From: Sellimonas caecigallum
GTDB taxonomy: Bacteria; Bacillota; Clostridia; Lachnospirales; Lachnospiraceae
Direction: 5' to 3'
Assembly (NCBI RefSeq): GCF_045038405.1
Contig: NZ_CP173660.1
Span: forward strand, 1,054,001 to 1,118,000
Length of the DNA stretch: 64,000 nt
This document shows, in pieces, positions 16,089 to 23,983 of this stretch (its first letter is position 1; every line of letters starts with the position of its first letter). A program made the position numbers and the translations under genes. The notes under the pieces are model-generated. The model worked only from the letters and a program-made list of their open reading frames with translations. It had not been told where the DNA came from and made no database searches.

Positions 16089-18340
16089 TTCTTGATTCCT
16101 CTCTTTCTGCTGTTTAGTCGTTCCAGCCTCTCTTGCTCTTCCGTCATAGGCTTCGCCATCACTTTCGCGATTCTTTTCCCGTCAATGTTAAATGTTGCTA
16201 CCACCGGTCTATTTGATGCTTTTGCCACTTTCAGGATAGCTTCTCTTAGACCGCTTATTTCGTCATCATATCGATATGTCCCGCCTCCTGCCAGCGCAAA
16301 TGTTCCGGTTACTGGAGCCGCAGTGATTTTTACACTTGCGGTTTTCAGCGTCTGCACAGATCTTTTCATTTCGTTCGACATATCATCTGTTGGGACATTC
16401 TCGACAAACCCTACCCCAACACCTTGAGCAAGATATTTTCCAACCTCATCACGCATCAATTTGGATGGGGAATTGATACCAAAGAAAGAACAAATGGAAT
16501 CTACTACACTGCTTGCAAATCCACCTATTTTATCGATGATCCATCCTGTCATATCGGAAATGCCGTTCCAAAGTCCCTGAACGATATTTTTCCCAATAGA
16601 CAACATTTTTCCAGGTATTGATGAAATTGTATTCACAATCCCAGAGACGAGGCCAGAAGCTGCACTCTTTACTATGCCTATCCCACTTCGAAGTGCATTT
16701 CCTAAATCAGAAACAGCGCTTTTCCCTATATTCAGCAAAATAGATGGTAGATTCTGAATCGCTCCTTTTATCGCATTCAGAATATCCTTACCTTTTTGCT
16801 TTACAAAGTCTTTCATAGCGCCTATCCCATCGCCAAGACCTTTTATAATATTTCTACCGAGATTTACCCACTGGAACGCCATCAGTGTATCAACAATGGC
16901 TGAGATGATCTTCGGGATATTTGCAATAATTGTTGGTATTGCCTGTATAATTCCGGCAACCAACTGCCCGATCAGCTCGACGCCCTTCATTAGGATAGCT
17001 GGGAAATTGTCATTGATAATATTGGCAAACGTCGATATAATCTCAGGAACACGCGTTACAAGAATAGGAATTGCTGATACGATTCCTTCTGCTAGTTTAC
17101 TGAGCAGCTCGAAGCCCTTCTGAACCATAATCGGAGCTGCTGCCGCCAACTGCTCGCCAATACCCTGTATAAAATCCAGGATTTTCGGCAATGCCTCCGG
17201 GATTGCCTGCGCAAATCCGGTTACAATATTGTTCAGCAATTCGTATCCCTGCTGCAACAGTCCTGGTGCTGCCGAACTTATCTGCGTATACAGCTCTTGT
17301 ATCAGTTTAATAGCGAATAGACCAATCTGCGGCAAAACCTGAAGCATTCCCATCAAAAGAGACTGCAATATCTGACCGCCTGCCGTAACGATTTGCGGAA
17401 TATTGGCATTAAGACTAGTCAAAATAGAAGTTATGATCTGTGACGCCATTGTAATCACGTTTGGGAGTCCCTGTGCAATGCCTGTCAAAAGGTTTGCTAG
17501 TACTTGACTTCCCGCCTGAATCAATCCGTCTACGCCCTGCGTCTGGAACGCCTTTGCCATCTGATTGATTGAGTCAATCGCAGCTGGAAGCAACGTATTT
17601 ACCATGCTGTCTGATATTGGCTGCACCACTTCTCCAAGAAGCTGCTGGGCATTATCCTTTAACGTAGATATCATGCCGCTAACAGTCTGTGACTGTTTCT
17701 GCATGGACTGGTAATACTTTCCACCTTCAGAAGTAGCACGCTGCATAGAAGCTGTAATCTCATCAACAGACAGTGTTCCTTCGCTGATTCGGTCGTACAG
17801 AGATGCCATGGATTCTCCTGTTGATTCACTGATCTCCTGCAGTGGATTGAATCCCGCTTCAATCATCTGCTTGACATCTTCCAGCTGTACCTTTCCAGCA
17901 GAAGACATCTGCCCGTATGCCATAGCAATACGTGACATCTTATCAGCCGATCCCTGAGAAATGTCCCCCAGCATCATCATTTTATCCATAGCCTCATCCG
18001 CTGTGAGGCCATAGTTCATCAGTAGCTGGGTTGTATCAGCCAGTTCTGGGAGTTCAAATGGAGTTTCCGCTCCGACCTTTTTCAATCGGTCAATTACCTC
18101 GGCGGCCTTTTCTGCAGAACCAGTCATAACCTCGAATGAGGTCTGATATGTCTCTATCGATGCATTGTATTTTAAACCAGCAACTGCACCGGCTCCTAAT
18201 GCAGCCGTAACCGTTCCGATTGCACCAGCCAAAACAGACAGTCCGCCTTTTGCTAAACTTCCGAGTTTCGTTATTCCGCTGTTAAAACCTTTTTCCGATA
18301 TTTCTGTGTCAAATTTTAATGAGCCATCATAGCCCGCCAT
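16085..18340 (-). CDS. Tail tape measure protein
   Basis: A 751-residue protein from ATG 18340 (AAAGGAAGTGG upstream). It has the N-terminal tape-measure core (YQTSFEVMTGSAEKAAEVID, LADTTQLLMNYGL) and then, from about 230 to 500, loose repeats of about 35 residues rich in Ile/Ala/Pro (pattern GxxIxxAIPxIxxxIPxII). The C-terminal WIDKIGGFASSVVDSICSFF-type hydrophobic region follows. It sets tail length and is ejected with DNA. The length predicts a tail of roughly 110 nm using about 1.5 angstrom per residue (family rule). Confidence 0.92.
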   Translation of the reverse strand: MAGYDGSLKFDTEISEKGFNSGITKLGSLAKGGLSVLAGAIGTVTAALGAGAVAGLKYNASIETYQTSFEVMTGSAEKAAEVIDRLKKVGAETPFELPELADTTQLLMNYGLTADEAMDKMMMLGDISQGSADKMSRIAMAYGQMSSAGKVQLEDVKQMIEAGFNPLQEISESTGESMASLYDRISEGTLSVDEITASMQRATSEGGKYYQSMQKQSQTVSGMISTLKDNAQQLLGEVVQPISDSMVNTLLPAAIDSINQMAKAFQTQGVDGLIQAGSQVLANLLTGIAQGLPNVITMASQIITSILTSLNANIPQIVTAGGQILQSLLMGMLQVLPQIGLFAIKLIQELYTQISSAAPGLLQQGYELLNNIVTGFAQAIPEALPKILDFIQGIGEQLAAAAPIMVQKGFELLSKLAEGIVSAIPILVTRVPEIISTFANIINDNFPAILMKGVELIGQLVAGIIQAIPTIIANIPKIISAIVDTLMAFQWVNLGRNIIKGLGDGIGAMKDFVKQKGKDILNAIKGAIQNLPSILLNIGKSAVSDLGNALRSGIGIVKSAASGLVSGIVNTISSIPGKMLSIGKNIVQGLWNGISDMTGWIIDKIGGFASSVVDSICSFFGINSPSKLMRDEVGKYLAQGVGVGFVENVPTDDMSNEMKRSVQTLKTASVKITAAPVTGTFALAGGGTYRYDDEISGLREAILKVAKASNRPVVATFNIDGKRIAKVMAKPMTEEQERLERLNSRKRGIKK

Positions 18341-18395
18341 ACTATCCACTTCCTTTCGTAGATAGCGCAGGCTCTTCGGCTCACTTTAAAGCGCT

Positions 18396-18548
18396 TTATA
18401 TTCTGATTTCAATTTCTTTTTTACATGTACGGCATTTGATGTATAATCCTTTTGCCTTTGCAGTATTGTCATACACTACAATTTTTGTATGGCAATACGG
18501 GCAGTAGTACCATTTCCTCTCCAAAGGTGGTTTCTTCAGTTTTTCCAA
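18396..18548 (-). CDS. Small zinc-ribbon protein, Com-like
   Basis: A 50-residue protein starting at TTG, with GGAGGTGGCGCC in front. It has two Cys-X2-Cys knuckles: WYYCPYCHTK near residue 14-22 and IKCRTCKKEIEI near 38-47, which would bind one zinc. It resembles the Mu Com/phage zinc-ribbon family found between tail chaperone and tape-measure genes. A role in RNA or protein binding during tail gene expression is inferred. It is easily missed because it is short and has a TTG start. Confidence 0.72.
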   Translation of the reverse strand: MEKLKKPPLERKWYYCPYCHTKIVVYDNTAKAKGLYIKCRTCKKEIEIRI

Positions 18549-18560
18549 GGCGCCACCTCC

Positions 18561-19148
18561 TTACGCAAATGCATTCCCGATCTCATAATCGGTCAACTCC
18601 TCGGCTGGAAGCTGAATAGATCGTTGAATTTTTGATATCCGTTTTCTTTCCTCTTTATCCTTGATATCGGATAAATTGATTCCGCGGTACATGATCCTCT
18701 GCTTGATCTCTGTGTCCTCCGATAGGCCGTCAAACAGCATCCGGAATTTCCACCAGTGCAGATAATTCACTGTCTCAAGATCGATATCATAATCCCTCAG
18801 GAATCCAGAAAGAATATAGGGATAATCAATCTCATAGGAAAATAGATTTTTCTTCCCTGCCCCTTCCTGCTCTTCTACCCCTTCTTCTTCCTCTTCACTA
18901 TTCGGATCCCTTTCTTTTTCTTTCATGTCCATAGTGACGAAACCGGTTAAAGCATGAATAGCTTCCGAGTCAATAGAAATATCAGCAAGAAAGTATTCCT
19001 TAAGAATCATAATTCTTTGGGTGTCATTCAGTTCCTTGCATTTCAGCATATCCAAAAGCCGGATATACTCCCGGAAATCCGTAATAATATCAATCTCTTC
19101 GCCATGGACTTTTACTGAGTCCGGAAATGCCTCATAAAATAAGTTCAT
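18561..19148 (-). CDS. Tail assembly chaperone, Gp15-like
   Basis: A 195-residue protein (MNLFYEAFPDSVKVHGEEID, later DYDIDLETVNYLHWWKFRML) with the HWWKFRML core of the bacteriophage Gp15 family. An acidic insert (EEEEEGVEEQEGAGKK) lies near residue 115. Gp15 proteins lie just upstream of the tape measure and help tail assembly. The start is ATG 19148, 5 bp after the previous stop. Confidence 0.85.
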   Translation of the reverse strand: MNLFYEAFPDSVKVHGEEIDIITDFREYIRLLDMLKCKELNDTQRIMILKEYFLADISIDSEAIHALTGFVTMDMKEKERDPNSEEEEEGVEEQEGAGKKNLFSYEIDYPYILSGFLRDYDIDLETVNYLHWWKFRMLFDGLSEDTEIKQRIMYRGINLSDIKDKEERKRISKIQRSIQLPAEELTDYEIGNAFA

Positions 19149-19152
19149 CAAA

Positions 19153-19524
19153 TCACTTCTTTCCAGCCGCTCTCCGCTGCGCTCTGTTTGGCCTGAACTT
19201 ATTCATCATTGCATTTTTTCTTTTATTGGATTCCATAACATTTTTCTGGCACTCCGCAATAAAAGAGGTATAACATTCTTCGCAATTCCGGACATTCATT
19301 TTTTCTCCTAAAAGTTTCTCTCCTGTGCCTGGGCCAAATATTTCATTAAAAAGCCTGTAAAACATTCCGCAATATTCTCGTGCAATCTCCGATTTTTTCC
19401 CTGTTTTCATCAGCTCGTTTTCTTTTACTTCCATATTGGCAAACGCATTTTCATATTTTTCGAGGAAATCAACATCATCCATATCGATTTCCAGCTCCAC
19501 ATCATTCCATTCCCAAAGGCTCAT
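19153..19524 (-). CDS. Tail assembly chaperone (first gene)
   Basis: A 123-residue acidic protein (MSLWEWNDVELEIDMDDVDF) with a basic C-terminal tail, NRAQRRAAGKK. It lies between the major tail protein and Gp15, the position of gpG-type chaperones that coat the tape measure. A CxxC pair occurs near residue 80. It ends 5 bp before the Gp15 start. Confidence 0.75.
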   Translation of the reverse strand: MSLWEWNDVELEIDMDDVDFLEKYENAFANMEVKENELMKTGKKSEIAREYCGMFYRLFNEIFGPGTGEKLLGEKMNVRNCEECYTSFIAECQKNVMESNKRKNAMMNKFRPNRAQRRAAGKK

Positions 19525-19544
19525 AGGCTCATCTCCTTTTCTTT

Positions 19545-20063
19545 TTAAGCTTCCGGAATTGCACCCTTTGTATAAGTTGCTGTCTTCCAGTTATCCTCCG
19601 AGGTAGCATATCCCTCCTCAATCTCAGACACAGATTTAAACGTGCCAGAATAGATCATCGCATCTGTTCCGTCTCCATCTGTATCAGGAATGACCGCATA
19701 AGTACGTTTTGTTGCCAGGCATCGATTCTGCTCATCCTCAGTAAAAAGTTCCACTCTCACAATATCTACATGAGCATCATCCCCCAGAAGCTCCTTATCG
19801 TGAATCTCGGACAACCTGTCATGAACTGGCGTGTTTGTATGCCTGTCATAAGCAAACTCAATAGACGGTGCATAACCAACCACATCCGAGCGTTCCGCAT
19901 CCTCATCCACATACTGTCTGGAATACTCTTTTGGATTCTTGCTGCTTGTCATAGTCGTGAATCCTGTCATTCGTTCCAGCTTCGGAGTGCTGCCAGTTTT
20001 ATCCGCATCCATGAAAGCTACTACCTGAGAACGTCTTACAATTTTCGGTTTTGTATCTGCCAT
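19545..20063 (-). CDS. Major tail protein
   Basis: A 172-residue protein (KIVRRSQVVAFMDADKTGST, MTGFTTMTSSKNPKEYSRQY, then YAPSIEFAYDRHTNTPVH). This is the beta-rich pattern of phage major tail tube subunits. A strong GGAGGTATAAATC precedes the start. It forms the tail tube around the tape measure; its place between completion proteins and chaperones supports the call. Confidence 0.85.
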   Translation of the reverse strand: MADTKPKIVRRSQVVAFMDADKTGSTPKLERMTGFTTMTSSKNPKEYSRQYVDEDAERSDVVGYAPSIEFAYDRHTNTPVHDRLSEIHDKELLGDDAHVDIVRVELFTEDEQNRCLATKRTYAVIPDTDGDGTDAMIYSGTFKSVSEIEEGYATSEDNWKTATYTKGAIPEA

Positions 20064-20066
20064 GAT

Positions 20067-20486
20067 TTATACCTCCTGTACATAAATCAAGCGGCATTCT
20101 ATACGATATTTGGCATTGATTTCATTTATATCGTATAGATAGCCGCTGTTTAAAGTTTCCATCAAAACAGGGATCTTCCCATCGTCTAAATCCGGGAAAT
20201 TCCCCATAAAGCTTTGTTCTTCCAGCCATTCATCAAAAGCCTGGAAGAACCCACTGTTTTCGATGTTGATCCGGGCATCCTGGTCATATTCCTCTTGGCT
20301 GGTAAATGCAAACTGGAATTGCTTCTTTGCTCCTCCGTCCGTGTATCGCTGTACAATCGGATCGCACGGAAGCGGATCAATGGAATATCCCATCTCTTCC
20401 CCGATGTAATCTACATTCACGCGCCCATCCTGAAGGAAAGGACATGTCAGGATAAATTTCCGGATACTGTCAATGAGATTTGACAT
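20067..20486 (-). CDS. Tail completion / minor capsid protein
   Basis: A 139-residue protein (MSNLIDSIRKFILTCPFLQD, then YSIDPLPCDPIVQRYTDGGA). The CPFL and SIDPxPxxPIxxxYxDG pattern is common in the connector/tail-terminator genes of Firmicute siphophages, often mislabelled as chloramphenicol-resistance protein. Its start lies inside the preceding gene, suggesting coupled translation. Confidence 0.78.
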   Translation of the reverse strand: MSNLIDSIRKFILTCPFLQDGRVNVDYIGEEMGYSIDPLPCDPIVQRYTDGGAKKQFQFAFTSQEEYDQDARINIENSGFFQAFDEWLEEQSFMGNFPDLDDGKIPVLMETLNSGYLYDINEINAKYRIECRLIYVQEV

Positions 20487-20859
20487 ACTTCGCTGCTCCT
20501 TTCAAAATCGAATCCTTGTGCCTGTTCTTCATTCTCTCGAACCAGTAGGATTTCTCTTTATGCTCGTAATACTGCCGGCGGGCATATGGCGCGATCTGGT
20601 TGATCTCTCCGCTACCGATCACAGTGCCGAGCGTAGCTGACTTGATCAGTGCTCCAGTCCGGCGCGGGGTCTCCGGGTTCATCCGGCGGATGCATTCAGA
20701 GTCAACAAACGCCTGGGCATTTTCAAATCCCTTTTCCATGCTCGGCTCAAATCCCGGATTCCATTCCAGCCTTGCTGTCACTTTTCCCCCTTTGGATGCC
20801 TGAGTATAGATTGTCCCTCTTGGAGTTTTTATCACAAATTTCTTTTTTGACTTTGCCAT
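20470..20859 (-). CDS. HK97 gp10-like minor capsid/neck protein
   Basis: A 129-residue basic protein (MAKSKKKFVIKTPRGTIYTQ; ECIRRMNPETPRRTGALIKS; YARRQYYEHKEKSYWFERMK). The PRRTGxLxxS and YAxxQYYE motifs are typical of gp10/minor capsid 2 proteins, which form part of the neck between head and tail. It overlaps both neighbours, as expected for this dense module. Confidence 0.82.
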   Translation of the reverse strand: MAKSKKKFVIKTPRGTIYTQASKGGKVTARLEWNPGFEPSMEKGFENAQAFVDSECIRRMNPETPRRTGALIKSATLGTVIGSGEINQIAPYARRQYYEHKEKSYWFERMKNRHKDSILKGAAKYVKSH

Positions 20860-21194
20860 TACGCTCCCACCACCTTGATGTGCGGATTCCCGCCAAAAGT
20901 ATTGTAGTTTACGGATGTGACACGGGTCTTCTCCAGGCCGCCAAGATCCTTTACTGTCTCCATTGCCACATCACAGTTTCCTTTTACGATATAATCATCC
21001 TTTTTCAAAGCAATGCTCGTGTCCGGAATTCGGATCGTAAAGACATCTGCCTGTTTCAATCCTTCTGTAGTGATAGACGCTTTCTCATTCTTATACCACC
21101 ACGCTTCCGGGACATAGACCCGGTTCCAGGTATCAAGCCTGGATTCCGGATCATATTTTCGGTTATAGATCGTGATGTCAGTGTTCGTCAACAT
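20859..21194 (-). CDS. Head-tail joining protein
   Basis: A 111-residue protein (MLTNTDITIYNRKYDPESRL, WWYKNEKASITTEGLKQADV, DDYIVKGNCDVAMETVKDLG). It has the size, beta content and place of head-closure (stopper) proteins. It overlaps the previous gene by 7 bp and abuts the next by one base, suggesting translational coupling. Confidence 0.75.
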   Translation of the reverse strand: MLTNTDITIYNRKYDPESRLDTWNRVYVPEAWWYKNEKASITTEGLKQADVFTIRIPDTSIALKKDDYIVKGNCDVAMETVKDLGGLEKTRVTSVNYNTFGGNPHIKVVGA

Positions 21195-21544
21195 TCCGCA
21201 TCAACTCCTGCATATAACAGTCCTGTATTTCCAAGATAAACCCGCGCCACATCGTAAAGCGTACTGCCAAGAGACTTTTCTGCATCGTATGACACGGAAT
21301 ATCCATCTGTATTCTCGGATACCTTCCCATTTCTCCGCTCATCTGCATACAGAATTTCTGTCATCTCACATACTGCGCATTTTGCCCTGTCACACCAGCT
21401 TTCTCCTTCCCAGTCATCAGAAAGGCGGTCAAAAGTATAGCTGTTCAACCGCTGTTCTGCTTTCTGCGAAATTCTCAGCCAGTCTTTTTCTAAAATCTTA
21501 GTTCCACCATAAATCTCTGTATAATACTCATATTCAACTTTCAT
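21188..21544 (-). CDS. Head-tail connector (gp6-like adaptor)
   Basis: A 118-residue protein (YYTEIYGGTKILEKDWLRIS, FDRLSDDWEGESWCDRAKCA, then SVSYDAEKSLGSTLYDVARV). It is a mainly helical protein in the place of DNA-packaging adaptors that seal the portal. The signature SYDxEKxLxxxLYDVARxYLxxTGLLYAGV is often seen in such proteins of Clostridia phages. Confidence 0.75.
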   Translation of the reverse strand: MKVEYEYYTEIYGGTKILEKDWLRISQKAEQRLNSYTFDRLSDDWEGESWCDRAKCAVCEMTEILYADERRNGKVSENTDGYSVSYDAEKSLGSTLYDVARVYLGNTGLLYAGVDAEC

Positions 21545-21555
21545 ATTTTGTCTCC

Positions 21556-21798
21556 TTATGAGCTTGCCATAATTCCTGCAGCTTTCAAAGCATCCAACAG
21601 AGCTTTAAATTCTGCCTTCGTTACTTGCTCTCCTGCCGCCTCCGGAACAACGGCAGATTGCTTAACTATTCCAGGCTTTGTGGTTGTTGCAGTTTCAGGA
21701 ATACCATTATTAGCCGCCTCAACTCCAATCTCAAGATTATTCATCTTTTCTTTTGTAATTACATCATCGTCTTTCCGGTTAGTCTTTGAGTAAGCCAT
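21556..21798 (-). CDS. Head fibre protein
   Basis: An 80-residue protein. The N-terminus is basic (MAYSKTNRKDDDVITKEKMN). The remainder has ATTTKPGIVKQSAVVPEAAG and VTKAEFKALLDALKAAGIMA, matching the head fibre family (phi29 gp8.5-type). The start is ATG 21798 with AGGAGGTGTGG; a GTG two codons earlier is less likely. It would decorate the capsid. Confidence 0.75.
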   Translation of the reverse strand: MAYSKTNRKDDDVITKEKMNNLEIGVEAANNGIPETATTTKPGIVKQSAVVPEAAGEQVTKAEFKALLDALKAAGIMASS

Positions 21799-21809
21799 AT
21801 CCACACCTC

Positions 21810-21895
21810 CTACTCTGCTTTTCCTATTTTTGCCTTACCGATTTTCCCGCTTCCAATCAAGGCCAAATCGTCAGCGGGAGTTATTCCCCCGCTAC
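21810..21895 (-). other. Possible -1 frameshift extension of the major capsid protein
   Basis: Five G precede the MCP stop (GTA GCG GGG GAA TAA). Slipping back one base on GGG gives a 25-residue extension starting GITPADDLALIGSGKIG and ending at TAG (21810-21812), which overlaps the Shine-Dalgarno site of the next gene. GCGGG/CCCGC around the site can form a hairpin. It could also be a separate small gene or an old frameshift mutation. Confidence 0.35.
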
Positions 21896-22741
21896 TGTAT
21901 GTACATAGATGCCATCCTTCTTGTTGTCCTTGCACTCAGCGATACCTACTGTCCGGTATCCAAATTTCCATGCATCAGCATCCTGATTCTGTTCCGGTGT
22001 GATGATTTTAGATACTGTATGTTTCTGATACTGGATGGCAGCCTGCTTATCCACGATCAGGAAATTTATATCCAGGCCAGCAGAATTCTTAGCATATCCT
22101 CCGGCTCCGCTCGCTGCCAGATCGATCTTGTTGTAAAATCTTCCCTGCGGTACTTTGATGATTCCTGCGAATCCTTCAATGGCTTTTCTGGAAGATGTCG
22201 TATCCAGATCTTCGATCATTCCATACACTGTAGGATTAATAAACAGATAGCAGGTCGCAAGATTTGCTTCTGCATTTTCAATTTTTCCACGTGCTGCACG
22301 AAGCGCTGCCAACGCCGTCTTCCCATCAGATAAGTTTGCCTTCACTGTGGTCACACCGGAGATCTGTGCATAGGAAGCAAGTCTCCAAGCATCCAACTCC
22401 GGAACTACCTTTGTACGCAGGAACTCCCCAGACAAACGGCCAAAAGCAATACCTGCAGATTCAATGTTGTCCATTGCATCTACAGTAAACATACGACCTC
22501 TGTCGTAGGTACATTTCTTTGTTTCATATTCCAGGGTTACATCGCCCGCTACATATCCTGTCTGTTTATTGTAGTCTGCAAGTCCCTGCATTGAAATTTT
22601 CGGAATCAAAATTTCATTTGCGTTGGCTCCCTCCTGTACAAGTTCATTTGGGCCGTCCAGAACGGCCGTAAGTGACGCCAGTTTATACACTTCATCCAGA
22701 AGTGTAGAATACTGTTTTCTCAGTGCGATTGTATTTGCCAT
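21881..22741 (-). CDS. Major capsid protein
   Basis: A 286-residue protein (MANTIALRKQYSTLLDEVYK; YKLASLTAVLDGPNELVQEG; then FTVDAMDNIESAGIAFGRLS and FINPTVYGMIEDLDTTSSRK). This fits the HK97-fold capsid class that lacks a fused protease and uses a separate scaffold, encoded just upstream. An AAAGGAGAATAAAG-type site precedes the start. The end sits on a poly-G tract with a possible extension (see 21810-21895). Confidence 0.9.
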   Translation of the reverse strand: MANTIALRKQYSTLLDEVYKLASLTAVLDGPNELVQEGANANEILIPKISMQGLADYNKQTGYVAGDVTLEYETKKCTYDRGRMFTVDAMDNIESAGIAFGRLSGEFLRTKVVPELDAWRLASYAQISGVTTVKANLSDGKTALAALRAARGKIENAEANLATCYLFINPTVYGMIEDLDTTSSRKAIEGFAGIIKVPQGRFYNKIDLAASGAGGYAKNSAGLDINFLIVDKQAAIQYQKHTVSKIITPEQNQDADAWKFGYRTVGIAECKDNKKDGIYVHTVAGE

Positions 22742-22747
22742 AATTCT

Positions 22748-23314
22748 TTATTCTCCTTTCTTTGCTGCCGGAAGACCCATCGCGGCTCTGATCGACGCCA
22801 GACTTCCCATGTCATTACCATTGCCGCCTTTATCGTTTGTCGGTCCAACAGGATTAAAGAACGGTTCATCTGCTCCAAAGAGATAAGAATCCGATTCTTT
22901 TGCTGCATCCAGTGCTTTCTTGATATCAGCACTCTGATCTTTCGACTCTTTCAATGTATCAAGATCCAGCAGTGCCATAACTGCCTTTTCGTTGCGCCCT
23001 CCCGCTGCTTTAATTGCTTCCTTCAATGTGTTCTGGAAGATACGGTCAGCTTCTTTTGCTGCGTATTCCGAATCCTTATCCTTCAGATCCTGCTGGAGCT
23101 TTGTGATCGTGGCCTGCATTTCTTCTGGCTTCATATCTTTGAGCTTATTCAGTTCTGCAGTCGCTGTATCAAGCTGAGATTTGTAATTGTCTCTTTCGCC
23201 TTCCACAGTTTTTACCTTTGCTTTTTCTGCCTCAATGTCTGCGCCATTCCAGCCCATGATCTTATCAACAGCTTCTTTTTCCAATCCAAGGTCTTCCAAA
23301 TCTTTTCTTTTCAT
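22748..23314 (-). CDS. Capsid scaffolding protein (GP20-like)
   Basis: A 188-residue protein with MKRKDLEDLGLEKEAVDKIM at the start, a long coiled coil (about 30-110, VKTVEGERDNYKSQLDTATA) and an acidic, Gly/Asn-rich C-terminus. This is the standard layout of phage minor structural GP20 scaffolds, which guide procapsid assembly and then leave. It is 6 bp upstream of the capsid gene. Confidence 0.9.
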   Translation of the reverse strand: MKRKDLEDLGLEKEAVDKIMGWNGADIEAEKAKVKTVEGERDNYKSQLDTATAELNKLKDMKPEEMQATITKLQQDLKDKDSEYAAKEADRIFQNTLKEAIKAAGGRNEKAVMALLDLDTLKESKDQSADIKKALDAAKESDSYLFGADEPFFNPVGPTNDKGGNGNDMGSLASIRAAMGLPAAKKGE

Positions 23315-23407
23315 AGTTGCATTTCCTTCCTTTCATCTACGCTTTTTACGAGGTTGCTCCTCTGATTTCCAGTAAGTCCAGACTGTTTTACGCCTGATCT
23401 GCCGGCA

Positions 23408-23435
23408 TAAAAATAAGACGCATAACCCTGCGCCT
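23408..23435 (-). terminator. Internal terminator or attenuator before the scaffold-capsid genes' upstream neighbour boundary
   Basis: On the minus strand AGGCGCA (23429-23435) pairs with TGCGTCT (23416-23422) and is followed by TATTTTTAT. It lies between the small gene at 23452 and the scaffold gene, so read-through or a fresh promoter is needed for full capsid expression. Confidence 0.5.
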
Positions 23436-23451
23436 CAAGGGAGATGTTGGA

Positions 23452-23658
23452 TCACCGCCTCTCTACTGATAACCGCTTGCCATCAAATGATATCGTGTCG
23501 CCGATTCTCGCAATCTGATCACCCACCTTCACTCCTTTCAATTTTTCTGCGCCATCAATCTGATGGTACACATATTTTATGCTGGTATAATTAATGCGGG
23601 CAACCAGCCAATCAGGAGCCAGCATGTCCGCATCCTCGGTTACAATATATTTTTCCAT
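23452..23658 (-). CDS. Small hypothetical head-region protein
   Basis: A 68-residue protein from ATG 23658 (MEKYIVTEDADMLAPDWLVA, ending TISFDGKRLSVERR). No strong ribosome-binding site is visible for this ATG or the TTG five codons upstream, so the start is uncertain. It has small beta-like character. It is flanked on both sides by hairpins, which sets it apart from the rest of the late operon. Confidence 0.55.
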   Translation of the reverse strand: MEKYIVTEDADMLAPDWLVARINYTSIKYVYHQIDGAEKLKGVKVGDQIARIGDTISFDGKRLSVERR

Positions 23659-23683
23659 CTTTCTTTTACTCAAAAATGAGTAT

Positions 23684-23716
23684 AAAAATACCGCTCACTC
23701 ATACGAATGAACGGTA
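23684..23716 (-). terminator. Hairpin between two small head-region genes
   Basis: TACCG (23689-23693) pairs with CGGTA (23712-23716), with further pairing of CTCAT and ATGAA inside. The minus strand continues with TATTTTTATA, giving a plausible partial terminator. Confidence 0.45.
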
Positions 23717-23983
23717 CTAAACAACTGCTTTTAATGCCTTCTCATATTCGACCCTTAATTGCCTTTTGAATTCTTCGATCTCTTCCGGTGTCATCCCCGG
23801 CTCTGCTGATGCACAGATATCGGGAGTTTCATTTGCAAGAATCTCCGTTGCCCTTGGTTGCTCTTCGTGCATTGCGTCATAGTCATCCACCAATGTATCT
23901 TCCAGAATAATAGAAAATTCATAGATATCATCAGGAGTATTTTCCAAAAAATCTTTGATATAATTCATTGTTTTCTCAAACAT
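23717..23983 (-). CDS. Small acidic hypothetical protein
   Basis: An 88-residue acidic, helical protein (MFEKTMNYIKDFLENTPDDI; PEEIEEFKRQLRVEYEKALK). It overlaps the end of the capsid-morphogenesis/toxin-domain gene by 8 bp. Because that upstream protein ends in a nuclease-like domain, a small acidic protein directly after it could be an inhibitor, but this is only an inference from position and charge. Confidence 0.6.
   Translation of the reverse strand: MFEKTMNYIKDFLENTPDDIYEFSIILEDTLVDDYDAMHEEQPRATEILANETPDICASAEPGMTPEEIEEFKRQLRVEYEKALKAVV

Noticed and set aside
19148..19200. Frameshift linking the two tail chaperone genes
   Set aside because: The second gene is +1 (or -2), not -1, relative to the first; it has its own ATG, and there is no convincing slip site. 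Left as separate genes.
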